Source of the DNA: Candidatus Nanopelagicales bacterium
GTDB taxonomy: Bacteria > Actinomycetota > Actinomycetes > Nanopelagicales > Nanopelagicaceae
NCBI GenBank assembly: GCA_030834095.1
Contig: JAURGA010000010.1
Span: 1 to 42,105, forward strand
Reading direction: 5' to 3'
DNA: 42,105 nt
Shown here: piece after piece, positions 9,441-18,138 of the stretch
How positions within the stretch are numbered: position 1 is the first letter of the stretch
How the letters are laid out: the number at the start of each line of letters is the position of its first letter
The notes under the pieces: generated by a model
Told to the model about the DNA's origin: nothing
Databases searched by the model: none
Seen by the model: the letters and a program-made list of their open reading frames with translations, nothing else
Translations under genes and position numbers: made by a program

Positions 9441-10187
9441 ATGAGCCAGAGCGATCACACCGAACTCCTTAGCCAAGTTCGCAACAGAGACCGACAGGCG
9501 TTAGCGAAGGCAATTACGATTATTGAGAACTCGGGCCAGCCATTCGAAATTGAAGATAAAGCTGGGGCGCAAGTAATCGGAATAACCGGTGCGCCCGGAG
9601 TTGGAAAATCAACCACAGTTGATGCGCTAGTTAACTTATTAAGAGAGCGAAACTTTTCAGTTGCAGTTCTTGCAGTAGATCCATCTTCACCGATATCAGG
9701 CGGCGCACTTCTTGGTGATCGAATTAGATTGACCGATCACTTCACTGATCCAGGTGTGTTTATCCGTTCACTTGCAACGCGTGGCCACCTTGGTGGACTT
9801 TCAGTTAGCACAAAAGCCGTATTGAAATTGGTGCAGAGCGCAAAATTTGATTTCATAATTGTTGAAACTGTTGGTGTAGGACAGAGCGAAGTTGAAGTTA
9901 TGCGAGTTGTTGACACCGTAGTAGTAGTTCTCGCTCCTGGAATGGGAGATGGGATACAGGCATCTAAGGCCGGCCTACTTGAAATCGGTGACATCTATTT
10001 AATTAATAAATCAGATCGCGAGGGGGCAAAGGAGACTGCAGCAGATATCGAGCGTTCGATTTCAATGTCGATGCCTAAAACAGTTGCAGGAAAGCCTTGG
10101 ATGCCACCAGTATTGCTTGGTGCAATGCAGAACGGAACTGGGGTAAGTGAACTCATGGCTGAAATCGAGAAACATAGAAATGGCTAG
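9441..10187 (+). CDS. meaB: MeaB-family GTPase chaperone of the B12 mutase, short form
   Basis: G3E GTPase that loads and protects the adenosylcobalamin cofactor of acyl-CoA mutases. Walker A GITGAPGVGKST is at 47-58, the VDPSSP and DRIRL segments near 79-96, the switch motif ETVGVGQSE at 142-150 and NKSD at 189-192. The protein is 248 residues, while MeaB proteins are usually about 310-330; it stops just after the SELMAEIEKHR helix, so the C-terminal dimerisation arm appears absent. The ATG at 9441 gives the best N terminus; upstream codons lie in the promoter region shared with the mutase small subunit. The anthranilate ligase gene follows after 2 bases, tying B12 chaperone and aromatic activation into one transcript. 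Confidence 0.93.
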   Translation: MSQSDHTELLSQVRNRDRQALAKAITIIENSGQPFEIEDKAGAQVIGITGAPGVGKSTTVDALVNLLRERNFSVAVLAVDPSSPISGGALLGDRIRLTDHFTDPGVFIRSLATRGHLGGLSVSTKAVLKLVQSAKFDFIIVETVGVGQSEVEVMRVVDTVVVVLAPGMGDGIQASKAGLLEIGDIYLINKSDREGAKETAADIERSISMSMPKTVAGKPWMPPVLLGAMQNGTGVSELMAEIEKHRNG

Positions 10188-10189
10188 TA

Positions 10190-11779
10190 ATGGTTAAAAG
10201 CGCTCACATAGATTCCTTTGCCACAGATAATCTTCCAGATAAATCTCTCTGGCCAGAATTAATCTTGAGCCATCCAGCGGCAACTTATCCAGAGCAATTA
10301 AATGCAAGTTACGAATTATTGGAGAGAACAATTGAATTAGTTGGCCGAGATAAATCAGCCATAATTGCTGCTGACGGTAACTTTACTTACGGCGAACTTC
10401 TTGATTTAGTAAATAGAATTTCAAATTATCTACTCGTACAAGGTGTAGTTCCAGGAAACCGGGTTGCGATTCGTAGCCCAAATAATGCGATTGCGGTTGC
10501 AATCTGGCTGGCAATTCTAAGAGTTGGTGCCATTGCGGTTACTACCATTCCACTGCAACGTGCAGTCGAATTAGCGAAGATTGTTGAAATTGGCCAGATT
10601 CAATATGCACTAGTCGATCACAGATTTGTTGAAGAGTGGCAGGCAATTCCTAACTATTCCGGAAAAACTTTTATTGTTGGTGGCGGAAGTGATTTTGATG
10701 TTGATATAGCGAAGCAAAGTGCTGAATTCAAAGTCTGTGAAACTGCAGCGGATGATGTCAGTCTCTTTGCATTTACATCTGGCTCAACCGGAGTGCCAAA
10801 AGCTACAATGCATTTTCACCGAGATATCTTGACCATTGCTGATACCTTCTCAAAGAACGTTGTTAAGCCAACAAAAGATGATGTCTTTGCTGGCAGCCCA
10901 CCGATTGCATTTACATTTGGTTTAGGTGGTTTAGTTGTATTCCCACTTCGAGTCGGAGCAACAACTGTTCTATTAGAGAACGCAGCGCCACCAGTTCTGT
11001 TAGAGAAGATTTCTGAATATAAAATCTCAATTCTTTTCACTGCTCCAACTGCATACCGAGCAATGCTTCCCCAGCTTGAGGGTAAAGACGTTTCATCTCT
11101 GCGTCGATGTGTTTCTGCTGGCGAACACCTACCACTTGCAACTTGGCGCGCTTGGTTTGATGCAACTGGAAATAAATTAATTGATGGCATCGGTGCAACA
11201 GAATTACTGCATATCTTTATATCGGCAAGTGATCACGAAATTATTCCGGGACTTACTGGAAAGCCGGTTCCTGGGTATCAAGCAATGGTCGTTGATGAAA
11301 ATTTTGTAGAAGTAAAAGATGGCGAACAAGGATTTCTCGCAGTTAAGGGCCCGACTGGCTGCCGCTATCTAAATGATGCCAGGCAGAAGGATTATGTCGT
11401 TAAGGGCTGGAATTTAACTGGTGATATTTATACCCGGACCCCAGAGGGCTATTTTAAATATGAATCCCGCGCTGATGACATGATTATTTCAAGTGGTTAC
11501 AACATTGCGGCACCTGAGGTAGAGAATGCCCTGCTTATGCATAATGCAGTAGCCGAAGTTGCAGTAGTTGGTCTGCCAGATGAAGAGCGTGGAATGGTTG
11601 TTACTGCGTATGTTGTTCTTCGAGCAGAATTTATTACATCTGATGCTATGGCCAAAGAATTACAAGATCATGTTAAGAATCAAATTGCACCGTATAAATA
11701 CCCAAGATCAATACATTTTGTTGATTCCCTACCAAAAACAACTACCGGAAAGTTGCAGCGCTTCAGATTAAAGAGCTAA
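10190..11779 (+). CDS. abmG: 2-aminobenzoate (anthranilate)-CoA ligase
   Basis: ATP-dependent (AMP-forming) activation of anthranilate to 2-aminobenzoyl-CoA. The 529-residue protein starts with the HIDSFATDNLPDKSLWPEL type of opening, followed by YPEQLNA, seen in 2-aminobenzoate/benzoate-CoA ligases. The phosphate-binding core TSGSTGVPKA is at 196-205, the GATELLHIF A5 motif near 336, the ESRADDMIISSGYNI A8 hinge near 438, and the catalytic lysine is in KTTTGKLQRF near the C terminus. The start is ATG at 10190, 2 bases after meaB. It converges on the mutase large subunit with 4 bases shared. Symbol by analogy to the Aromatoleum evansii anthranilate cluster. A related benzoate or salicylate ligase is the alternative; the neighbouring kynureninase favours anthranilate. 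Confidence 0.87.
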   Translation: MVKSAHIDSFATDNLPDKSLWPELILSHPAATYPEQLNASYELLERTIELVGRDKSAIIAADGNFTYGELLDLVNRISNYLLVQGVVPGNRVAIRSPNNAIAVAIWLAILRVGAIAVTTIPLQRAVELAKIVEIGQIQYALVDHRFVEEWQAIPNYSGKTFIVGGGSDFDVDIAKQSAEFKVCETAADDVSLFAFTSGSTGVPKATMHFHRDILTIADTFSKNVVKPTKDDVFAGSPPIAFTFGLGGLVVFPLRVGATTVLLENAAPPVLLEKISEYKISILFTAPTAYRAMLPQLEGKDVSSLRRCVSAGEHLPLATWRAWFDATGNKLIDGIGATELLHIFISASDHEIIPGLTGKPVPGYQAMVVDENFVEVKDGEQGFLAVKGPTGCRYLNDARQKDYVVKGWNLTGDIYTRTPEGYFKYESRADDMIISSGYNIAAPEVENALLMHNAVAEVAVVGLPDEERGMVVTAYVVLRAEFITSDAMAKELQDHVKNQIAPYKYPRSIHFVDSLPKTTTGKLQRFRLKS

Positions 11780-13269
11780 AAAATCTTTGTCGGCTGCCAT
11801 TTTCCATAGACTTTACGCAACTCATTCACAATTTCACCAACAGTTGCATAAGCCTTAATTGCTTCAACCGTTGCTGGAACCACGTTATCGCCAGCCTTTG
11901 CAACTACGAGTAAATTCTCAAGCGCAGCTTTGACTACGTTGTTATCTCGATTTGCACGAACTGCTTGAACAGCAGCTACCTGTTCGGATTCGCTCTTTGG
12001 ATTAATCTCAAATGGTTTGATTGGGGCTGATTCAGATTGGAAGGCGTTTACACCAACAACTTTTCTGGCTCCGGATTCAATTGCCATCGTTAACTTATAT
12101 GAATTCTCGGAAATTTCATTTACGAAGTAACCGTTATTGATGCATTCAAGTGCACCACCACGCTTTTCAATACCCGCCAACAAATCCCAAATTTCACGCT
12201 CTAATTCATCAGTTATTCGTTCTAATTCATAACTTCCAGCAAGTGGGTCTGGGCTATCTAGAACACCAGTTTCAAAAGCAATCACTTGCTGGGTGCGAAG
12301 TGCCAGTGTCGCTGCTTCTTCGGATGGAACACCAAGTGCTTCATCAAATGCTGATACGTGCATGGTTTGAATTCCACCAAGTGCAGCAGACATCATTTCG
12401 ATTGAGGTTCTGACCACATTGTTCATTGCTTGTTGCGCAGTAAGCGATGAGCCAGCAGTAAATGCAAAGATGCGTAATTTCTCGGATGCTGGATCCTTGG
12501 TTCCATATTTTTCACGCATCAACTTTGCCCAGACTCTGCGGGCAGCGCGGAATTTTGCAATTTCGGGTAGGAAGTCAATATTTGAAGATAGAAATGTAAA
12601 TAGGGTTGGGGCAACGAAATCTACGGAAACCCCGCGAGCGATTGCTTTATCTAAATACTCACGAGCATTTGCAAAGGTAAATGCAACTTCTTGCACCGCA
12701 TTAGAGCCAGCTTCGCGGATGTGATATCCAGACATTGCAAGAGAAACCCACTTAGGAATCTTGGTTGCAATATGTTCGATTACATCAACAGAGAGCTTTA
12801 GGCCAGCTTCAGCCGGAAAGATTTGAGTTCCGCGGGCAACATACTCTTTAAGAACATCGTTCTGAATAAACATTCCAAACTTATTTGGATTAACGTTTCG
12901 TTGTTCAGCTAGAGCAATGAACATTGCAGCCCAGATGTATCCAATTGAATTAGCAGTTGTGCGAACTTGGCTAATTTTTTCTAGTGGAATTCCATCCATC
13001 AAGATTTCAATATCTGCAAGTGAATCAATAGCAACACCAACACGACCAACTTCACCAAGTGAAAGTGGATCATCGGAATCGAGCCCCAGCTGCGTTGGAA
13101 GATCGAGTGCGACGCTAAATCCTGTTAAGCCCTGATCAAGCAACATTTTAAAGCGAGCATTTGTTTCTGCAGGAGTTCCGAAGCCACCGTATTGCCCCAT
13201 CGTCCAAACGCCAGCATCAGCATTAATGCCTCTGGTGTATGGATACTCTCCTGGTTTCTCTAAAGTCAT
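11776..13269 (-). CDS. B12-dependent acyl-CoA mutase large subunit, divergent substrate loop
   Basis: TIM-barrel catalytic subunit of a carbon-skeleton mutase of the methylmalonyl/isobutyryl/2-hydroxyisobutyryl-CoA family. Tyr27 (in GQYGGFG), Arg146 (in EYVARGT) and His183 (in SGYHIREAG) align with Tyr89, Arg207 and His244 of the Propionibacterium enzyme, residues that contact the succinyl group. The family's loop between TRG and WT, normally YPTMYRxRP-like and supplying CoA and substrate contacts, is replaced by INADAGV, three residues shorter and without its Tyr, Met and Arg; RQY has become GQY. The N terminus is also short: it begins just before PYTRG, with the previous gene's stop abutting the ATG. 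At 497 residues it lacks a B12 domain. The polar Tyr/Arg pair argues against isobutyryl-CoA; the altered loop argues against simple methylmalonyl-CoA. I propose a 4-oxoacyl-CoA substrate (see findings). Confidence 0.88.
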   Translation of the reverse strand: MTLEKPGEYPYTRGINADAGVWTMGQYGGFGTPAETNARFKMLLDQGLTGFSVALDLPTQLGLDSDDPLSLGEVGRVGVAIDSLADIEILMDGIPLEKISQVRTTANSIGYIWAAMFIALAEQRNVNPNKFGMFIQNDVLKEYVARGTQIFPAEAGLKLSVDVIEHIATKIPKWVSLAMSGYHIREAGSNAVQEVAFTFANAREYLDKAIARGVSVDFVAPTLFTFLSSNIDFLPEIAKFRAARRVWAKLMREKYGTKDPASEKLRIFAFTAGSSLTAQQAMNNVVRTSIEMMSAALGGIQTMHVSAFDEALGVPSEEAATLALRTQQVIAFETGVLDSPDPLAGSYELERITDELEREIWDLLAGIEKRGGALECINNGYFVNEISENSYKLTMAIESGARKVVGVNAFQSESAPIKPFEINPKSESEQVAAVQAVRANRDNNVVKAALENLLVVAKAGDNVVPATVEAIKAYATVGEIVNELRKVYGKWQPTKIF

Positions 13270-14829
13270 TTACTTTCCTTCAGCTTCGAGTTGTTGCTTC
13301 AAAACCTTCTTTGCAATCTTGCCTGTTGAATTCAGTGGGAATTCAGCAACAATGCGAAGATCTTTTGGCTTCTTGTATGAGGCCATTCTAGATTTGCAGT
13401 GATCAAGAATGCGAGTTGTAAGTTCAGCATGATCAACGGTCGTATTTGGAACCAAGGTCACCATTGCAGTTACGCGTTGGCCCCATTCGACATCATGAAT
13501 TCCCATAACCGCGACTTCTAAGACTTCTGGAATTTCAGCAATAACATCTTCGATTTCGCGTGGATAGATGTTGTAACCACCACTGATAATCATGTCGCCC
13601 TTGCGATCAACCAAATACAAGCGATTATCTTCATCAATTCGACCTAGGTCACCGGTGTGCAACCAGCCATCACGAACGGCCTTGGTAACTGTTGCATCTT
13701 GGCCAGCGGCTCCGTAATAACCGCGCATTACGTGATCGCCACGAGTTATAACTTCACCAATTTCACCAACCGGAACTTCTTTACCATTTTCATCAACAAT
13801 AAGAATTTCAACACCAACACATGGATTACCCGCACTAGTAAGTAGTTCTGGATTTTGTGACAAGCCAAGTGCGTGATCAGCTTCGCTTAGAACAGTAACT
13901 GGCGGAATCGCTTCAACCAGGCCGTAATACTGAACCATCTTTGTTGTTATTTTTTCATGGCATTGCTTGATTTGATCTGGTGGCATTGGGGCACCGGCAT
14001 AGCCAAGCATCCGCAAATTAGCCATTTTCTCTTTAGTAATTCCATCTACGGCAAGAAGTCGGGCAACCATGGTTGGGACAAGTGCTGTTGCATTGCCGCC
14101 GCGGTTTTGGATTACATCGATGAATTCTTCTGGATCGTATTTAGCAAGAACAATCTGCTTTGCACCAAAAGTAAAGTATGGAAGAACAAAGAGACCGCTG
14201 GTATGTGTTACTGGACCAGCGTGAACCCAACAATCAGTTTCATTTGGGATACGACCAAAAATATCAGTGATGATGTTGTTCAAACTTGCAGTGCGGTTGC
14301 GATGAGTTCTGATTGCACCTTTTGGGTTTCCTGTTGTTCCTGAAGAATAGTTGAGAGACACAAAACTATCTGGATCAACTGCGGTAGAAAATGCGTGGGA
14401 TTCTTGTTTAGCTAAGAAGGCTTCGTAAGGCGTTGTTCCATCGTGTTCGCCGTGAATCAAAATAATGTGATCAACTAATTCACGAACGGGAGCTGATTCA
14501 TCCCAAAACTTTGCATCCATAATCAAAACTTTGGCACCACAGTCATTTGTAATTCTTACCCAGTCATTTGGGTGCAGGCGATAATTCAGAGCAACACGAC
14601 ACAATCCTGCTGTGCTGATTCCTAAATCTGTTTCGATATAAGTGCGCTGATTTGATTGAAGATCTAGAACGCGATCTCCAGGTGCTAAGCCAAGTGCTTT
14701 TAATCCACGTGCGAGTTGAAAAATACGAGAGCCGATTTCACCATATGTCATCGCGCCTTCTGAACTCTCAACCGCAATTCGATCCCGATACTTTCGAGTT
14801 GATCTAGCTACAAGGGTTCCGACGTCCAT
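13270..14829 (-). CDS. AMP-forming acyl-CoA ligase, substrate unknown
   Basis: Class I adenylate-forming enzyme of 519 residues that activates a carboxylic acid to its CoA thioester. The phosphate loop YSSGTTGNPKG is at 161-171, the A5 motif YYGLVEAIPP near 335, the A8 hinge DRKGDMIISGGYNIYPREIE near 410, and the C-terminal catalytic lysine in LNSTGKIAKK. ATG at 14829 overlaps the preceding gene's stop by one base (TAATG), so I choose it over an in-frame start 60 bases upstream inside that gene. The mutase large subunit follows with no gap. It is clearly different from the anthranilate ligase. In this operon it may re-activate a ring-cleavage acid lost by thioester hydrolysis. Confidence 0.88.
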   Translation of the reverse strand: MDVGTLVARSTRKYRDRIAVESSEGAMTYGEIGSRIFQLARGLKALGLAPGDRVLDLQSNQRTYIETDLGISTAGLCRVALNYRLHPNDWVRITNDCGAKVLIMDAKFWDESAPVRELVDHIILIHGEHDGTTPYEAFLAKQESHAFSTAVDPDSFVSLNYSSGTTGNPKGAIRTHRNRTASLNNIITDIFGRIPNETDCWVHAGPVTHTSGLFVLPYFTFGAKQIVLAKYDPEEFIDVIQNRGGNATALVPTMVARLLAVDGITKEKMANLRMLGYAGAPMPPDQIKQCHEKITTKMVQYYGLVEAIPPVTVLSEADHALGLSQNPELLTSAGNPCVGVEILIVDENGKEVPVGEIGEVITRGDHVMRGYYGAAGQDATVTKAVRDGWLHTGDLGRIDEDNRLYLVDRKGDMIISGGYNIYPREIEDVIAEIPEVLEVAVMGIHDVEWGQRVTAMVTLVPNTTVDHAELTTRILDHCKSRMASYKKPKDLRIVAEFPLNSTGKIAKKVLKQQLEAEGK

Positions 14830-16919
14830 TAGTGCATGCTCCGTTCCGAAGTTTTTGCTGGTGGTGAATAAGCGCTGTCGAGCACCCAAGCACCTTCTGG
14901 CAAAACTGTTAAGGGGTTCATGTCTAACTCACAACCATTGGGCCAATCAATAACTGCATCGGTGATTCTAAGCACAGTGTCAACAAATGCCTCTCGGTTG
15001 CTGGCAGCAGCACCACGAACTCCCAAGAAGAGAATCGCGAGTCTGGTCTCATCGATCATTTCATTCACAATTTTTGAATCGACCGGAAGTAGGCGAACTG
15101 CAACATCAGAAATCACTTCAGTTAAAATTCCACCGACACCAATTGTCAGAACTTTTCCAAGAGAACTAGATGTAATTCCAACAAGAGTTTCTACGCCCTT
15201 TGGCACAAAAGTTTCAACTAAAACTTTATTACTTACGTTCTTATCTGATCCAAGTTGTGAGAGTCTCTTATAGGTTTCGCCGGCAGTATCAGCGCTGATA
15301 TCTAGCGCTACTCCACCTGCTTCACTTTTGTGCAATAAACCAGGAATGACCGCTTTCATTACTGACCGGCCACCAACTTTTGCAACAGCTGCGATAGCTT
15401 CATCAAGATTATCTACAACTACTGAAAGCGGAACCGGAACTCCGACCGATGCAAGCGCGCTCTTTAATTGATCTTCGGTCGCTTGATCTGCTGGCGTTGG
15501 AAGTGGATTGCAAATTGGTTTGCGTGTAACGCTATGGGCTGGTTTTGTCGCAATTCGCAGAGTTTGTAGTGCCCGAACTGCACGTTCTGGAGTTGGGAAT
15601 ACTGCAAGCTTTGCGGCTCTAAATAATTTATCTGCCTCTGGTGCCAAACTTTGTGAACCGGTTCGCGCAACAACAACTGGAATTTCACGAACCCCACGAA
15701 CTGCACTTAATGCATTGGCGATTCGTTCAACATCATTTCCAACTAGAACACAGAACGTCGCGACAATTGCATCAACTTCGGGATCTTTAGCAAGAACTTC
15801 AACACACTTCTCAAATAGATCTGGTGCCGACATAACAGCAGCGGTTACATCCACTGGGTTAGCAGTATTTCCATAGCTTGGAACGATCTGGTCTAAAGCT
15901 TCAGTGGTTTTCGCAGAGAGCTTGGCCAGAGTTAAGCCAAATTTTTCAAGCGCATCCGTGCCAAGAATTCCACTTCCACCTGATGTTGTAATAATTGCAA
16001 CGCGATTACCGGTCATCGAAACTTTACTTGCAAAGATACTTCCAGCATCAAGTAGATGTTCGACATCATCGACTCGAACTGCGCCGGATGAATTAATAGC
16101 GGCATCGATTACACGATCTTCGGTGGCCAGCGCGCCAGTATGTGAAGCTGCAGCTTCTGCACCTGCTGCCGACCTGCCCGATTTCAAAATAGCTGTTGGT
16201 TTTTTCTTTGCGATTTCGCGGAGTGCTTTGACATCAGCGAGGGATTCGGCATACATCAAGATTGCATCGACGTTTTTATCATCGGCCAACTCTGCGGCAA
16301 CTTCTAAAGCGGTTACATCTGCTTCATTTCCAGTCGTAACAACAAATCCAATTGGCAAACTTCTATCAACTGCAAGCGAGTAAATTCCGTAGCCCAGTGC
16401 ACCAGATTGGCTTACTAAAGCAATATTTCCACCTTCGAGTGGAGTTGTTGGTCCAGAGAAAACTGGTGAGAATGTTGCAGCTAATTTACTTGCACCACCA
16501 GCAGAACCAATGCAGTTTGGTCCTACCAAACGCATTCCAGATTTCTTTGCTATCGCCAATAGTTCATCTTGCGCGATTGCTCCAGCTTCATCAGCCTCTG
16601 CAAAACCTGATGACATAACAATTGCAACGCCAACTTTTGCATCAGCACAATCTTGAACTGCTTCCTTAACAAAATTAGCAGGAACCATAATCAAAGCTAG
16701 TTCGATATTTTTATTAATATCTTTAACGTTTTCAAATGCTTTTAGCCCAAGAATATTTCCGCCTTTAGGATTTACCGGAAATATTTCACCGGCATACCCA
16801 TATCTTTGTAGATACTCCAATGGCAATCTGCCCATTGCGCCAACCCGTTCAGTCGCGCCAATAATCGCTACTGACTTTGCTGACCAGAGTGCGGAAATCG
16901 AATTACTCAAGCTTTTCAA
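14829..16919 (-). CDS. ADP-forming acyl-CoA synthetase, fused alpha-beta
   Basis: NDP-forming acyl-CoA synthetase that reversibly links thioester and ATP via a phosphohistidine. Domain order over 696 residues: CoA-binding domain (about 8-130, with IIGATERVGAMG), the two ligase domains (about 150-450) containing the SHTGALA motif with the candidate phosphorylated His260, then an ATP-grasp domain (about 475-690, with KAVIPGLLHKSEAGGV). The start appears to be TTG at 16919, sharing four bases (TTGA) with the Rid gene's stop; no ATG or GTG lies before the conserved SAKSVAIIGA segment. Such enzymes act on acetyl-, propionyl- or aryl-type CoA esters; the substrate here is unknown. It could conserve energy from, or re-activate, an acid intermediate of the island. 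Confidence 0.88.
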   Translation of the reverse strand: MKSLSNSISALWSAKSVAIIGATERVGAMGRLPLEYLQRYGYAGEIFPVNPKGGNILGLKAFENVKDINKNIELALIMVPANFVKEAVQDCADAKVGVAIVMSSGFAEADEAGAIAQDELLAIAKKSGMRLVGPNCIGSAGGASKLAATFSPVFSGPTTPLEGGNIALVSQSGALGYGIYSLAVDRSLPIGFVVTTGNEADVTALEVAAELADDKNVDAILMYAESLADVKALREIAKKKPTAILKSGRSAAGAEAAASHTGALATEDRVIDAAINSSGAVRVDDVEHLLDAGSIFASKVSMTGNRVAIITTSGGSGILGTDALEKFGLTLAKLSAKTTEALDQIVPSYGNTANPVDVTAAVMSAPDLFEKCVEVLAKDPEVDAIVATFCVLVGNDVERIANALSAVRGVREIPVVVARTGSQSLAPEADKLFRAAKLAVFPTPERAVRALQTLRIATKPAHSVTRKPICNPLPTPADQATEDQLKSALASVGVPVPLSVVVDNLDEAIAAVAKVGGRSVMKAVIPGLLHKSEAGGVALDISADTAGETYKRLSQLGSDKNVSNKVLVETFVPKGVETLVGITSSSLGKVLTIGVGGILTEVISDVAVRLLPVDSKIVNEMIDETRLAILFLGVRGAAASNREAFVDTVLRITDAVIDWPNGCELDMNPLTVLPEGAWVLDSAYSPPAKTSERSMH

Positions 16920-17311
16920 AGGTTCGCAAACCCTTCAATCTCTAGAAGTGCTTCAGCGTCCCAGAGTCGAGTCACTCCAACAAGTGTCATTGCTGGAAAA
17001 TTCTTACCTATTAATCGTTGCCAAATTTTCCCAATTTCGCGGGAATTTGCCCGGTAATCAGCAGGATCAACAGAATAAATATTTAACTTAACTAAGTTGT
17101 CTGGTGTTCCGCCTGCTGCGCTAAGGGCGGTAAGAAGATTTGTAATAACTTTCTCGAATTGTTCAACGATTCCGTTTCCTTCAATCACGCCCTCTTTATT
17201 AAGTGCGGTCTGGCCAGCGAGGAACACTAAAGTTCCGCCTTCGACAACAACAGCGTGTGAAAAACCAATTGCTGGAGCCAGGCTCTCTGGATTTATCTTC
17301 TTTGCTGCCAT
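16916..17311 (-). CDS. Rid (YjgF/YER057c) family protein lacking the deaminase arginine
   Basis: Small trimer-forming protein of the Rid family, 131 residues. RidA proteins hydrolyse enamines and imines; the essential arginine in their PAR(S/T) motif is Met108 here (FPAMTLVGVTRLWD), so the canonical RidA mechanism is not assured. The C-terminal EIEGFA matches the family's EIEAIA. An AAGGAG ribosome site lies 8 bases before the ATG, inside the end of the upstream SDR gene. The product of the aminobenzoyl-CoA oxygenase/reductase is an enamine, so a Rid protein in the same operon is chemically apt, but its activity must be shown. PAM-type members are common in actinobacteria (from memory) and may act on other substrates. 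Confidence 0.85.
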   Translation of the reverse strand: MAAKKINPESLAPAIGFSHAVVVEGGTLVFLAGQTALNKEGVIEGNGIVEQFEKVITNLLTALSAAGGTPDNLVKLNIYSVDPADYRANSREIGKIWQRLIGKNFPAMTLVGVTRLWDAEALLEIEGFANL

Positions 17312-17313
17312 TT

Positions 17314-18063
17314 TTATTCTCCTTTAAGAATTTCTGCTTGGCCGGTTATGTTGGGTAAATCGATAAAAGCAATTGCAGCCTTAGCCACTTCTTTTGGAGT
17401 TAAGAATCTTCCACTGGGCTGCTTAGCTTCTAGGGCGGCTTTAACTTCATTGAAATCTTTTCCGGTTCGTTCAGCAGCTGCTTCTAATGATCGCTTTGTC
17501 ATTGGAGTATCTACATAGCTTGGACAAACCGCATTTACGGTAATTCCATGCTTTGCTAATTCCGCTGCCGCAGCTCTCACTAATCCAATTACGCCATGCT
17601 TTGCGGCGGTATACGCTGAAACATTTGGTTCACCGATTAATCCTGCAGAACTTGCTATAACAATTATGCGCCCGAATTTTGCCTCTTTCATCGCTGGCAC
17701 AGCAGCACGCAAATATTGAAATGGCGCAGTCAAGTTAATTGCAATCGAGTGCTCCCAAACTTCATTAGAGGTTTTATCAATTGGAGCAGCACTACCGTCT
17801 CCGGCATTTAAAATTAGAACATCAATTCCGCCCCAGGCCGAAATAATCTTTTCGAGTGCGATATTCGCACTCTTTGAATCCGTGACATCTGCGGGAATGA
17901 TCAAATTTTTATTTGTTCGCCCAGCGACTATCGCCTCTAAATCCTGTGCTGTTCTGGCGGTTAACGCGACGCTGTGACCAGCATCTAACAATTGAGTTGC
18001 AATAGCTTCACCGATTCCACGACTTGCACCGGTAACCAGAACTCGGAGCGGGGTGTTGCTCAT
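17314..18063 (-). CDS. Short-chain dehydrogenase/reductase
   Basis: NAD(P)-dependent oxidoreductase of 249 residues. TGASRGIG, the cofactor loop, is at 11-18, NAG near 91-93, the catalytic serine in IASSAG, and YTAAK with the catalytic Tyr and Lys near 151-155. The C terminus (TGQAEILKGE) departs from the usual GQxLxVDGG. The ATG at 18063 has GGAGA 6 bases upstream; longer in-frame starts run into the divergent thiolase promoter. It leads a five-gene run: SDR, Rid, ADP-forming synthetase, AMP ligase, mutase large subunit. A likely job is oxidation or reduction at the ring C5 oxygen of the de-aromatised CoA ester, or of a ring-opened product; not proven. Confidence 0.88.
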   Translation of the reverse strand: MSNTPLRVLVTGASRGIGEAIATQLLDAGHSVALTARTAQDLEAIVAGRTNKNLIIPADVTDSKSANIALEKIISAWGGIDVLILNAGDGSAAPIDKTSNEVWEHSIAINLTAPFQYLRAAVPAMKEAKFGRIIVIASSAGLIGEPNVSAYTAAKHGVIGLVRAAAAELAKHGITVNAVCPSYVDTPMTKRSLEAAAERTGKDFNEVKAALEAKQPSGRFLTPKEVAKAAIAFIDLPNITGQAEILKGE

Positions 18064-18125
18064 GAATTCTCCGATCATCTGAAAATCACAGTGAAAAAGG
18101 TAGTTACGTATTTCTTCCGATAGGC

Positions 18126-18131
18126 AATAAT
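18126..18131 (+). promoter_or_regulatory. Possible -10 box for a leaderless thiolase transcript
   Basis: AATAAT, five of six bases matching TATAAT, ends 7 bases before the thiolase ATG at 18139, and no Shine-Dalgarno is visible. This spacing would place transcription start at or next to the ATG, as in leaderless actinobacterial mRNAs. No convincing -35 box; the 75-base divergent region has no copy of the TTGAC-N4-GTCAA repeat. Confidence 0.35.
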
Positions 18132-18138
18132 ACGACAT

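Noticed and set aside
11776-13269. Plain methylmalonyl-CoA mutase serving propionate use
   Set aside because: Kept as the alternative but not preferred: no propionyl-CoA carboxylase or epimerase is nearby, prpBCD already handles propionyl-CoA, and the substrate loop is altered.
15904-16383. Long open frame on the plus strand inside the ADP-forming synthetase gene
   Set aside because: Antisense shadow of a well-conserved protein; composition and lack of motifs fit codon bias, not a gene.
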